The position numbers and the translations under genes were made by a program. A stretch of DNA of 44,061 nt from a bacterium TMED88 (GTDB lineage Bacteria > Myxococcota_A > UBA9160 > UBA4427). The notes beneath the pieces were generated by a model. The model did no database searches. It had not been told where the DNA came from and saw nothing but the letters and a program-made list of their open reading frames with translations. How positions within the stretch are numbered: position 1 is the first letter of the stretch; each line of letters begins with the position of its first letter. The stretch is from the NCBI GenBank assembly GCA_002171515.1, contig NHEP01000221.1:27112-71172 (forward strand). Direction: 5' to 3'. This document shows positions 1 through 7,637 of this stretch, one piece after another.

Positions 1-99
1 CTGCCGGGCTATCCCATGGGCTGGGTGGCCCAGCAGCTCTCGCCGTTCCGCTGGTCGGCGATTCGTAGGGCCTCTGAGGAACCTAAAGCGAGGGAATAG
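1..99 (+). CDS. 3' end of an unidentified gene (truncated by window edge)
   Basis: Frame 1 is open from the first base to a TAG at 97-99 and gives about 32 residues rich in Pro, Trp and Arg (LPGYPMGWVAQQLSP then FRWSAIRRA). The codons are strongly G/C-ending over the first twenty positions, like the neighbouring genes, which supports real coding. The sequence is too short to assign a family. It ends 91 bases before the TetR gene and reads the same way, so it could belong to the same catabolic locus, but that is only position. Confidence 0.45.
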   Translation: MPGYPMGWVAQQLSPFRWSAIRRASEEPKARE

Positions 100-190
100 G
101 GCCCTGGTATCCCCGCGGGTCATGCCTATTATAAAAAAGTTCATGGGGCTGTAAGATTGCACTTCGCTGTAGGCAAAGTACGCTCTCGCC

Positions 191-811
191 ATGGACACCC
201 CCCCGGTTCAACCCGCTTCGGAAATGGGTCGGCGAGAGCGCCGCAAGAGGGCGATGCGCAACCGTCTCCTTGAGGTGGCGCGGGAGCGGTTTGCTGCCCA
301 AGGCGTCGAAGCGACCCGGGTGCAAGAGATCTGCGAGCGGGTCGACATCGCGGAAAAGACCTTCTTCAACTACTTCCCGTCGAAAAGACACCTGATGAGA
401 GAACTCGCCAATGAAGGCGTCGGCGAGCTCATCCAGGATATCGAGACCGTTCGGAAGCAGACGACGTCCACTGCCGAGCGGATTCGTCTGTTCTTCGATC
501 AGGTCGTCGAAAATATGGAACAAGCGGGTCCGATGCAGCGCGAAGTTTTGACGGAAATGGTCCACGTCGCCCACGAGGGGGGTGCCGAACACGATCAGGC
601 TCGGCGGCTCCACGAAGGATTCAGTCGGTTGATTGCAGACGGTCTCGAAGAGGGCGATCTGACCGAAGCTCATCCGCCCGAGACGTTGACCGACATGTTG
701 ATGGGCGCCTTCTACGTCCTGATGTTCAACTGGGCGAACCTTGACCGCTACCCGCTGCGCGACAACGCGCAGGCGGCTGCCCGGTTTCTCGCGGATTCGC
801 TGACGCGGTGA
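191..811 (+). CDS. TetR/AcrR-family transcriptional regulator
   Basis: The 206-residue protein has a typical TetR N-terminal helix-turn-helix at residues 13-60. The hallmark stretch VDIAEKTFFNYFPSKRHLM covers the recognition helix and the conserved F-x-x-YF-x-SK segment. The C-terminal two thirds is an unassigned all-helical ligand-binding domain. No clear Shine-Dalgarno precedes the ATG at 191. ATG 224 (MGRRERRKR) is an alternative that would drop only a disordered tail. The gene lies 39 bases upstream of the Rieske oxygenase on the same strand, so it probably controls that operon, and its inducer is likely the substrate of the pathway (inference). Family call is firm; target and ligand are unknown. 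Confidence 0.9.
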   Translation: MDTPPVQPASEMGRRERRKRAMRNRLLEVARERFAAQGVEATRVQEICERVDIAEKTFFNYFPSKRHLMRELANEGVGELIQDIETVRKQTTSTAERIRLFFDQVVENMEQAGPMQREVLTEMVHVAHEGGAEHDQARRLHEGFSRLIADGLEEGDLTEAHPPETLTDMLMGAFYVLMFNWANLDRYPLRDNAQAAARFLADSLTR

Positions 812-850
812 GGCCCACAGACTAAATGGCCGAGCCAGGGAGGACTTCAA

Positions 851-1798
851 ATGGTTGAAGATGAGAGCGCACCGGGCATTCCGAACGGTTGGTACGCCGT
901 GGCATGGTCCCACGAGCTGGGACCCGCAGAGGTGAAGCGGCTCCACTATTTCTCTGAAGAGCTCGTCCTGTTCCGCACCCGGACGGGTCGCGCCCGAGTG
1001 CTTTCCGCCTATTGTCCGCATCTGGGCGCGCATTTGGCCGAGGGGGGTCGGGTTGCCGGCGAGACCATTCGCTGTCCGTTTCACGCCTGGCAGTACGATG
1101 GAGAAACCGGGGCCTGTGTTGCCATTCCCTATTGCGAACGGATTCCCCCGAAGGCGCGGGTGCGAAAATGGGAGACGGTTGAGCGAAACGGCATGATTTT
1201 CGTGTGGCATCACGACCGGCAAGCGGACCCCGATTGGGAGGTCCCGGAGATCAGCCAATTCAGTGATCCGGCGTGGTCGGAGCCTCGAATTTTCGAAATT
1301 GAGGTGCCCGTGCATGTGCAAGACATGGCGGAGAACAATCTCGACCCGGTGCATTTTCAGGTGGTCCACTCGTCCGTCGACGTCCCCGAAACCGAGCTGA
1401 TTTTCGCCCCGGATGGCCGCTTCTTTTCGGCCGTGAGCCACACCGAGCAAGAGACGCCCTGGGGCACCTTCAAGATGGAGCTCTTGCGGGACACTTGGTG
1501 TATTGGGATGTCGAGCGTCGAAAGTCGCGGAATTCCCGAGACCGGCCTCTATATGTTTTCCTCGACGGCCCCGATCGATCGCTACCACGCCATCTCACGA
1601 TGGGCCCTCACCGCCACCAAGAACATGGTCGATACGGCGGGAGAGGAGTGGTTCGATGCCCTCACCAAGGGGCTGCGCGATGACATGCGGATCTGGACCC
1701 ACAAAGTCCATCGCAGTGAGCCCATGCTCTGCGAGGCGGATAAAATGCTTGGAGACTTCAGACGCTGGACCAAGCAATTCTACAGTCAAGACGCTTGA
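851..1798 (+). CDS. Rieske non-haem iron oxygenase, KshA/steroid-oxygenase-like
   Basis: The 315-residue oxygenase component would insert O2 into an organic substrate using electrons from a separate reductase, which is not in this window. The Rieske [2Fe-2S] ligands are visible as C55-P-H57 and C75-P-F-H78. The mononuclear iron site is visible as D165-x-x-H168-x4-H173 within ENNLDPVHFQVVH, with a likely third ligand in the late DDMRIW segment. The layout and length resemble 3-ketosteroid 9-alpha-hydroxylase and cholesterol-desaturase type Rieske enzymes, but the substrate cannot be read from sequence. A strong ribosome site (AGGGAGGA) precedes the ATG. The gene sits between the TetR regulator and an amidohydrolase, an arrangement expected for degradation of a cyclic or aromatic compound. 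Confidence 0.92.
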   Translation: MVEDESAPGIPNGWYAVAWSHELGPAEVKRLHYFSEELVLFRTRTGRARVLSAYCPHLGAHLAEGGRVAGETIRCPFHAWQYDGETGACVAIPYCERIPPKARVRKWETVERNGMIFVWHHDRQADPDWEVPEISQFSDPAWSEPRIFEIEVPVHVQDMAENNLDPVHFQVVHSSVDVPETELIFAPDGRFFSAVSHTEQETPWGTFKMELLRDTWCIGMSSVESRGIPETGLYMFSSTAPIDRYHAISRWALTATKNMVDTAGEEWFDALTKGLRDDMRIWTHKVHRSEPMLCEADKMLGDFRRWTKQFYSQDA

Positions 1799-1829
1799 CC
1801 CCATCTCTCAAGTGTTGGAGGACCTACTG

Positions 1830-3017
1830 ATGGATCGATACCTCGTTATTTCTTCCGATTGCCATGCCGGATTGCCGCCTGAGCAGTATCGCGAATACGT
1901 GGATCCACAATTTCGGGATGCGTTCGATGTTGCGTTGCCGATCCAAATTGAGGCGACCCAGGAGGCCGCCAAAAAATTCTTGGTGGACGACATCAACGCG
2001 GAGTGGAGAAACGGGCAGGAAGAGGGTCTCACGGGAGCGTGGGACAGTGATGCGCGCCTCAAGGTGCTCGACCGCGATGGGATTGCCGGCGAGGTGATCT
2101 ATCCCGACGGCATCACCGAGATGAATATGCCGCCCTTTGGCGCCGGGATCTCGCTCCCGGTTGAGGAGGTTGTTCCGGAGCTGCAATGGGCCGGGGCGCG
2201 GGCTCACAACCGATGGTTGGCTGAGCTCTGCCAGATGGCCCCGGAGCGCCGAGCCGGGATGGCGATTATCCCGCTGCTTTGGGATGTGGACCAAGGTGTC
2301 CAAGAGCTTCGTTGGGCCAAGCAGAATGGGCTGAAGGGCTGCATGCTGCCGGTCTTGTGGGGCAAGTTGGAAGGCTATGACCACCCGAAGTTCGACCCTT
2401 TCTGGGCCGAATGTCAGGCTCTCGGCATGGTGGCCAGCTTTCACTCGGGCCCTGCACCCATGAACGATTACCACGCAGATAATCCCGGCATGATCGGATT
2501 TTACATCAGCGAGGTGTGCTGGTTCCTCGCGCGCCCGTTGACCGCGATGATCTGGGGCGGGGTCTTCGAGCGTTTTCCGGATTTGCGCGTCATGTTCACC
2601 GAGGGGACGGCCGTTTGGGTGCCGGAGTACCTCCGCCTACTGGATTTTCGGTATGCGGATACCCCCTACAGCGCCAAGTTGGGGGACTACACCAGCCACA
2701 TGTCGATGAAGCCCAGCGAGTATTTTGCCCGGAACATTATGATCGGTGCTTCCTGCATGCCCCGACGCGAAGCGGAAATGCGATATGAGATTGGCGTGGG
2801 CAACTTGGCCTGGGGAAGCGACTACCCTCACCCCGAGGGAACATGGCCCCAGACTGAGGGCCATCTCCTGGAAACCTTCATGGACTTGCCCGAAGAAGAG
2901 CTGACCCCGATGCTCGGAGGCAACCTGGTTCAGCTTTTCGGGTTTGATGAGGAGAAGTTGGCCCCGCTGGTGGCCCAGATCGGTCCGGAAAAAGCAGCTT
3001 TTCGATCTTCGGCTTGA
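1830..3017 (+). CDS. Amidohydrolase-2 family TIM-barrel metal hydrolase
   Basis: The 395-residue predicted cytosolic metal-dependent hydrolase belongs to the family of ACMS decarboxylase and gamma-resorcylate decarboxylase. The N-terminal strand carries SSDCHAG (a D-x-H variant of the usual H-x-H metal pair). An internal SFHSGP and the late WGSDYPHPEGTWP supply the other metal-site residues. Although the frame is open from 1503, the ATG at 1830 is preferred. It begins exactly at the first barrel strand, is preceded by TTGGAGGA at about 1815, and avoids overlap with the Rieske gene, which ends at 1798. Such hydrolases often accompany Rieske oxygenases and may cleave or decarboxylate a ring-opened product (inference). 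Confidence 0.9.
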   Translation: MDRYLVISSDCHAGLPPEQYREYVDPQFRDAFDVALPIQIEATQEAAKKFLVDDINAEWRNGQEEGLTGAWDSDARLKVLDRDGIAGEVIYPDGITEMNMPPFGAGISLPVEEVVPELQWAGARAHNRWLAELCQMAPERRAGMAIIPLLWDVDQGVQELRWAKQNGLKGCMLPVLWGKLEGYDHPKFDPFWAECQALGMVASFHSGPAPMNDYHADNPGMIGFYISEVCWFLARPLTAMIWGGVFERFPDLRVMFTEGTAVWVPEYLRLLDFRYADTPYSAKLGDYTSHMSMKPSEYFARNIMIGASCMPRREAEMRYEIGVGNLAWGSDYPHPEGTWPQTEGHLLETFMDLPEEELTPMLGGNLVQLFGFDEEKLAPLVAQIGPEKAAFRSSA

Positions 3018-3059
3018 CCCTGGTGGCGGACCTGGTCTAAATCCCCGCCGGGGCAACGG

Positions 3060-3077
3060 CGAGGTTTTCAGACCTCG
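3060..3077 (+). terminator. Possible hairpin terminator after the amidohydrolase
   Basis: CGAGGT at 3060-3065 is the exact reverse complement of ACCTCG at 3072-3077, with a six-base loop. It lies 42 bases past the amidohydrolase stop. No T-run follows, so it is a weak candidate for an intrinsic terminator. The rest of 3018-3247 shows no coding signal and presumably holds the promoter of the oxidase operon. Confidence 0.25.
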
Positions 3078-3247
3078 GGACCCAGATTCTCCAGATCCGG
3101 GGGCTAGGTGCGCGGACCGCATCCATCCGCTGCACCTCGTGCGTCGGTTTCCATCCGGTGAGGATGTACTCTCTCGCCGCACTCCCAACCCTCGGAATCC
3201 GTTGGAGCCTTCCGACGCGAATTCCAGGCAAGTCCCGAGAAACAAGA

Positions 3248-3889
3248 ATGATTTTGAACCGCATAGTTTATCGAATTGGTCTCGCCATCCTGATTTCGGT
3301 CGCCGGAGTCTCGGGCGCATGGGCGGCAGACGATGCCCGGGGCCAGCAGCTCTACAACCTCTGCGCGCAATGCCACGGCACCAACGGTGGCGGCAACGAG
3401 GTGTACCTCGCGCCCGCAATCGCGGGCATGGATCAGTGGTACATCGAGTCCCAGCTTAAGATGTTCCGCAGCGGCGCGCGCGGGACCCATCCGGAAGATG
3501 TGGGCGGGATGCGGATGCACCCGATGTCGCGTTGGCTCAAGAAGGACGAAGATATCACGGCCGTCGCGAGCTACGTGTCGAGCATGCCAGGCGCTCGACC
3601 CACCCCCACCGTGGCCGGGGGCAATCTCGATGCGGGCAAGACCTACTACCAGACCTGTGCGGCCTGCCATGGTCCTGAAGGCCAGGGCGATGAGGCCAAG
3701 AATGCTCCGGCCCTCGCCCATGCCAGCGATTGGTACTTGGTGAGTGCTCTGGAGAAGTACAAAGCGGGCATCCGGGGCGGGAATCCCGCCAATTCGAATG
3801 CAGTGTTGATGAGAGGAATGTCAAACATCCTGCCCAACCAGCAAGCCATCGTCGACGTGGTGACCTACATCGACACCTTAAACAACTAA
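3248..3889 (+). CDS. Dihaem periplasmic cytochrome c of the oxidase operon
   Basis: The 213-residue exported protein has two class-I cytochrome c domains. A signal peptide (residues 1 to about 22) ends in SGAWA before the acidic mature start. The two haem sites are CAQCHGTNGG and CAACHGPEGQ. Each is followed by a likely Met axial ligand segment, around RMHPMS and around LMRGMS. The ATG at 3248 is chosen over an upstream in-frame ATG (3158) because it directly begins the signal peptide. Lying first in the cytochrome oxidase gene set, it is probably the electron donor to the CuA site of CoxB, or a fixed cytochrome subunit of the complex. The two-domain layout resembles cytochrome c4. Confidence 0.92.
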   Translation: MILNRIVYRIGLAILISVAGVSGAWAADDARGQQLYNLCAQCHGTNGGGNEVYLAPAIAGMDQWYIESQLKMFRSGARGTHPEDVGGMRMHPMSRWLKKDEDITAVASYVSSMPGARPTPTVAGGNLDAGKTYYQTCAACHGPEGQGDEAKNAPALAHASDWYLVSALEKYKAGIRGGNPANSNAVLMRGMSNILPNQQAIVDVVTYIDTLNN

Positions 3890-3987
3890 GCTGACCAGAA
3901 TAAGGCGGGTTTGTTCTCAGGGGCTGCGACGATTTATCCGGCAGTCCCTCGTTCCCCGTCGGACAGCGCTTACAAAGGACGGAAAAG

Positions 3988-4092
3988 ATGGCGAAGGCAT
4001 ACGACCCTGAGGACCTCGCACAGCGGATCTTCTACATCAGCATGGCGGCTGTCGGTGCTTTCATCGCGGCCGTATTTCTCTTCATCCTCTGA
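3988..4092 (+). CDS. 34-residue single-span membrane peptide in the oxidase operon
   Basis: A short frame of ATG plus 33 codons ends in TGA at 4090-4092. The Shine-Dalgarno-like AAAGGACGGA lies just upstream at good spacing. The peptide has a polar, charged first half (MAKAYDPEDLAQR) and then one hydrophobic helix of about 20 residues rich in Ala, Val and Phe. It sits between the cytochrome c and coxB, reads the same way, and overlaps neither. That makes it a credible small accessory subunit, comparable in size and position to the tiny single-helix subunits known from other terminal oxidases. No family is recognised. The call rests on the ribosome site, hydrophobicity and location, and could still be chance. 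Confidence 0.6.
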   Translation: MAKAYDPEDLAQRIFYISMAAVGAFIAAVFLFIL

Positions 4093-4137
4093 CCCGAGGA
4101 TAGAGCCCAGAAACGCGATCAACCAGAAAGATTCTCA

Positions 4138-4848
4138 ATGTTAGAGTGGTATCTCCCGCAGGCGTCAACGTATGCCTCCGAAATCGATAATCTCGTCAAT
4201 TTAATCGGAGCCTTCGTGGCCTTTTGGTTCGTGCTGAGTTTTGGCACTTTCATTTGGCTGATTTTTCGGTTTCGAGCCCGCCCAGGCACTGAGGCTGAGT
4301 ACATCACCGGAGAATTGAAACACCAGAAGCGTTGGATCACGATCCCGCACTTGCTCGTGCTTGTCTGCGATGTCTTCATCATCGTGGGCGCGGTGAGCGT
4401 CTGGTACAACATCAAGCAGTATCTGCCCCCCGCTGAGCAGACGGTGCGCGTGGTCGGTCAACAGTGGACTTGGACGTTCCAGCATCCCGGGGCGGACGGT
4501 CAGCTCGACACGGCCGACGACATTGCGACGGTGAATGAACTGCATGTTCAGAAGGGCGTGACCTACCACTACCAATTGCAAAGCGTCGACGTCCTCCATG
4601 ACTTCAGCGTGCCGGTTTTTAGGCTCAAGCAGGATGCCATTCCGGGCCGAACGATTACCGGCTGGTTCGAGCCGACCCTAGAGGGGGAATACGACGTTCA
4701 ATGCGCCGAGATCTGTGGCATCGGCCATGGTCTGATGGGCGCACGAATTTTCATTGAGAACGAGGCGCAACATGCTGCCTGGGTCGCCGGCGAGTCGCCG
4801 GTTCGGCTCGCGGCCGTCACGACGCCCACTCGAGCAATTCAGGAGTAG
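4138..4848 (+). CDS. coxB: Cytochrome c oxidase subunit II
   Basis: The 236-residue subunit accepts electrons from cytochrome c through the binuclear CuA centre and passes them to haem a. Two membrane helices lie near residues 19-43 and 66-88, followed by a periplasmic cupredoxin domain. CuA ligands are all present: H154, C189, E191, C193, H197 and M200 (within CAEICGIGHGLM). The aromatic patch QQWTWTFQHPG, the expected electron-entry region, is intact. There is no fused cytochrome c domain, consistent with the separate dihaem cytochrome upstream. Only two bases separate its stop from the coxA start, so the two are surely co-translated. Confidence 0.97.
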   Translation: MLEWYLPQASTYASEIDNLVNLIGAFVAFWFVLSFGTFIWLIFRFRARPGTEAEYITGELKHQKRWITIPHLLVLVCDVFIIVGAVSVWYNIKQYLPPAEQTVRVVGQQWTWTFQHPGADGQLDTADDIATVNELHVQKGVTYHYQLQSVDVLHDFSVPVFRLKQDAIPGRTITGWFEPTLEGEYDVQCAEICGIGHGLMGARIFIENEAQHAAWVAGESPVRLAAVTTPTRAIQE

Positions 4849-4850
4849 GT

Positions 4851-6560
4851 ATGGCTGAGTCGATTCCCCACGAGGTGGACCCCGGGCACGGCGATCATCA
4901 TCACGAAGACCAAGGTTTCGTGAGTAAGTATCTGCTGTCCACGGATCACAAGATCATCGCCATGCAGTACATGTTCACCGGAATGTTGATGGCCGTGATT
5001 GGCGGCTTCATGTCCTACGTGTTCCGCATGCAGTTGGCTTTTCCTGGAGAAAGTGTCCCGCTTTGGGGCATCGTCACCCCGGCCAACTACAATGCGCTGA
5101 TTACGAATCACGGCACGATCATGATTTTCTGGGTCGCGATGCCGGTGTTAATCGCGGCCTTCGGCAACTACCTCATTCCGCTGATGGTCGGGGCGGATGA
5201 CATGGTTTTCCCGAAGCTGAACCGTCTCAGCTATCAAATCTTTTTGATCAGTGCCTTGGTGCTGCTGTCCTCTTACTTGGTTGAGGGCGGGGGCTTCGGT
5301 GGCGCCTGGACTTCCTACCCGCCGCTCTCCGCGAAGTCGCAGTACAACCTCACGCCAGCGGGGGCCAGTCTGTGGCTTCTCGCGGTCGCGCTTGAGTTCG
5401 TGGCCTTTCTTCTCGGTGGGATCAACTTTATTACGACGGCGATGAATAGCCGCGCCCCAGGCATGAAGCTTTACGACATCCCGATGGTCATCTGGATGAT
5501 TGTAATTGCGAGCATCCTCTTCATGGTTTCAGTCGGTCCGTTGATCGCCGGTGCCATCATGCTTTTCTTTGACCAAACCCTAGGCACGGCGTTTTTTGAT
5601 CCCAATCGCGGCGGAGACCCGATTCTCTGGCAGCATCTCTTCTGGTTCTTCGGTCATCCCGAGGTTTACGTGGTGTTGTTGCCAGCAGTGGGCATCACGG
5701 CCGAAATCATCACCGTGTTCGCTCGGAAAAAGCTCTTCGCCTACAAGACGGTCCTGCATACCGCCGTGGGTACCGGCGTTTTGAGCTTTACGGTCTGGGC
5801 TCACCACCAGTTCATTGCAGGGATCGACCCCCGCATGGCTCATATCTTCACTCTGACCACCCTGCTGATTTCGATCCCGATCGCTGAGATGATGTTCGTC
5901 TACATCGCCACCCTGTACGGGGGTTCGATCCGGCTGACCACTCCAATGCTGTGGGCCCTGGCCTTCATCGGTGAATTCTTGATCGGTGGCGTCACGGGGA
6001 TCTTTCTCGGAGCCAGTGGGGCGGACGTCTATTTCCACGACACCTACTTCGTGCTGGCTCACTTCCACTACACCTTCTACCCGATTGCGATCATCGGCAC
6101 ATTCGCCGGCGTTTCCTACTGGTTTCCGAAGATGTTTGGACGAATGATGAATGATACCCTGGGCAAGATTCACTTCTGGGGCTCGATCGTTTCCTTCAAC
6201 TTCATTTTTATCCCGCTTTTCGTGCTCGGGACGGCCGGCCAGCATCGGCGCATTTTCGACTTCCAGAACTTTCCGGCGCTCGCCACGCCTGAGCTTCAGC
6301 AGCTTCGGATTCTGGCAACCATGTCGCTGGTGGTGATGCTTGGGTTCCAGTTCGTCTGGCTCTACAACTTCATCAACAGTATGTTCCGCGGCCCCAAGGC
6401 AGGGAAGAACCCCTGGAAGGCCAATACGCTCGAGTGGTCGGCGGATTCGCCGCCTCCGCATGGAAACTGGCCGGAGCTCCCGACGGTGTATCGGCCGCCC
6501 TACGAGTACAGCCATCCCGATCGGGAAGAAGATTACTGGCCCCAACATTTGCCCAACTGA
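4851..6560 (+). CDS. coxA: Cytochrome c oxidase subunit I, A1-like but without K-channel residues
   Basis: The 569-residue, twelve-helix haem-copper oxidase core reduces O2 to water and pumps protons. The CuB ligands are H269, H318 and H319, and the cross-linked tyrosine is Y273. The haem a3 ligand is H404, one haem a ligand is H406, and R466/R467 match the propionate arginines. All lie exactly 15 residues before the Rhodobacter sphaeroides numbering, so the alignment is gap-free here. D-channel residues N106, D117, N124 and E271 are kept. K-channel residues are not: Ser299, Thr359 and Lys362 correspond to A284, I344 and M347, with new glutamates at E285 and E346. The ribosome site AGGAG at 4841 overlaps the coxB stop region. 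Confidence 0.97.
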   Translation: MAESIPHEVDPGHGDHHHEDQGFVSKYLLSTDHKIIAMQYMFTGMLMAVIGGFMSYVFRMQLAFPGESVPLWGIVTPANYNALITNHGTIMIFWVAMPVLIAAFGNYLIPLMVGADDMVFPKLNRLSYQIFLISALVLLSSYLVEGGGFGGAWTSYPPLSAKSQYNLTPAGASLWLLAVALEFVAFLLGGINFITTAMNSRAPGMKLYDIPMVIWMIVIASILFMVSVGPLIAGAIMLFFDQTLGTAFFDPNRGGDPILWQHLFWFFGHPEVYVVLLPAVGITAEIITVFARKKLFAYKTVLHTAVGTGVLSFTVWAHHQFIAGIDPRMAHIFTLTTLLISIPIAEMMFVYIATLYGGSIRLTTPMLWALAFIGEFLIGGVTGIFLGASGADVYFHDTYFVLAHFHYTFYPIAIIGTFAGVSYWFPKMFGRMMNDTLGKIHFWGSIVSFNFIFIPLFVLGTAGQHRRIFDFQNFPALATPELQQLRILATMSLVVMLGFQFVWLYNFINSMFRGPKAGKNPWKANTLEWSADSPPPHGNWPELPTVYRPPYEYSHPDREEDYWPQHLPN

Positions 6561-6632
6561 GCCAACTCCGGGGGCTCGCTTGAGTCTCCGGCCTAGGACC
6601 AGCTGGCTTCCACTCCAGACCATGGAAATCGA

Positions 6633-7202
6633 ATGAGACCGATCGCAACGACCCGTAGCGCTTCAGGCATGCCCACCGGATTGCTCGCCGTATGGTGGGT
6701 CGTGGCATCAGAAATCGTCATTTTTGGCGGATTGCTGGCGTCGTATCTGATGTATCGCCTCTCCCACGACTCTTGGTCCGAGCAGGCGGCCAATACGAAT
6801 ACCGCGATCGGGGCTACCAATACCTTCGTGCTGCTGACCTCAAGTTTTCTGGCCGTGTCGGCTCATGCGGCGGCGGAAAAGGGCGACGGCAAGAAGGCAG
6901 CTCGGTATCTCTGGTATACGATTGGTGGCGCGATGACCTTCGTCGCCATCAAGAGCTTCGAATGGTACACCGAGATCACTCACGGCTTTACGATCACGTC
7001 GAACACCTTTTGGTCGTTCTACTACACAGCCGCCGGGATTCACGCGCTTCACGTGATCGCCGGAGCCTTCATCATGGCCATCGTTGCCCGAGAAGCCGCC
7101 AAGGGCCTTGAGCTCCATCGGGTCGAATTGATCGGAATCTACTGGCACTTTGTCGACATCGTGTGGATCTTTCTTTTCCCCCTTCTCTATATCGCCAAGT
7201 GA
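6633..7202 (+). CDS. coxC: Cytochrome c oxidase subunit III (first copy)
   Basis: The 189-residue polytopic membrane protein belongs to the haem-copper oxidase subunit III family, in the short five-helix form. Recognisable features are the first helix LAVWWVVASEIVIFGG, the glutamate-bearing segment around ATNTFVLLTSSF, and the ending YWHFVDIVWIFLFPLLY, which is diagnostic of the family. It stabilises subunit I and the D-channel entry. The ATG at 6633 has a weak GGA upstream. It follows coxA by 72 bases and precedes subunit IV by 48. A second, diverged subunit III lies at 7638. Confidence 0.93.
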   Translation: MRPIATTRSASGMPTGLLAVWWVVASEIVIFGGLLASYLMYRLSHDSWSEQAANTNTAIGATNTFVLLTSSFLAVSAHAAAEKGDGKKAARYLWYTIGGAMTFVAIKSFEWYTEITHGFTITSNTFWSFYYTAAGIHALHVIAGAFIMAIVAREAAKGLELHRVELIGIYWHFVDIVWIFLFPLLYIAK

Positions 7203-7250
7203 TTCAAGGCACCGATCCCCGCGCGATCACGCGCGACGAGGGAGAAATAT

Positions 7251-7631
7251 ATGTCTGAGCAAGAACACGAGCACGAACACAACTACGGCAAGGTCTATCT
7301 GATCCTGTTGGTTCTGCTGGTCGTCAGCATCCTGGGCCCTATGCTCGAAATTCAGGTGATCACGCTGATCACCGCTTTTGGAATTGCCGGCGTGAAAGCC
7401 TTGTTGGTGGCTCGTAAGTTCATGCACATCAATGAGGCCCCGAAATTCATTTCCTACGTCATGACGACGTGCCTCGTTTTCATGATGCTTTTCTTTGCCG
7501 GCGTTTCACCCGACGTGATGGAATCCAGCGGTGATAACTGGAAAAAGAATCTCAAAATGTGGCTATACAGCCCTCCCCCGGCTCACCACGTGTCCCATGC
7601 TCCTGAAGGACATGGCTCAGGCGGACACTGA
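7251..7631 (+). CDS. coxD: Prokaryotic cytochrome c oxidase subunit IV
   Basis: The 126-residue three-helix membrane protein is of the COX4_pro type, a small subunit that supports assembly of the oxidase. Evidence is position after subunit III, the central helix VITLITAFGIAGVKALLVA followed by the family's KFMHI, and a good ribosome site (AGGGAGA). Both ends are unusually rich in His and Glu (EQEHEHEHN at the start; a C-terminal tail with six His), which could bind metal such as copper. That is an inference; such tails vary within the family. Confidence 0.88.
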   Translation: MSEQEHEHEHNYGKVYLILLVLLVVSILGPMLEIQVITLITAFGIAGVKALLVARKFMHINEAPKFISYVMTTCLVFMMLFFAGVSPDVMESSGDNWKKNLKMWLYSPPPAHHVSHAPEGHGSGGH

Positions 7632-7637
7632 TCCTCG

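Noticed and set aside
123-175. TGCCTA at 123-128 and TAGGCA at 170-175 before the first TetR gene as an operator
   Set aside because: The arms are only six bases and 41 bases apart, too distant for a single TetR-type site.
83-1588. A 501-codon open frame on the minus strand across the TetR and Rieske genes
   Set aside because: It lies antisense to two genes with clear TetR and Rieske motifs, contains no recognisable domain, and arises because G/C-ending codons remove stops from the opposite strand.
1503-1829. Upstream extension of the amidohydrolase frame into the Rieske gene
   Set aside because: The extension overlaps an intact gene. A good ribosome site and the family start lie at 1830.
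5580-6623. A 347-codon minus-strand frame over coxA
   Set aside because: It is opposite a membrane protein with complete haem and copper ligands, and its translation is His/Arg/Gln-rich without a fold.
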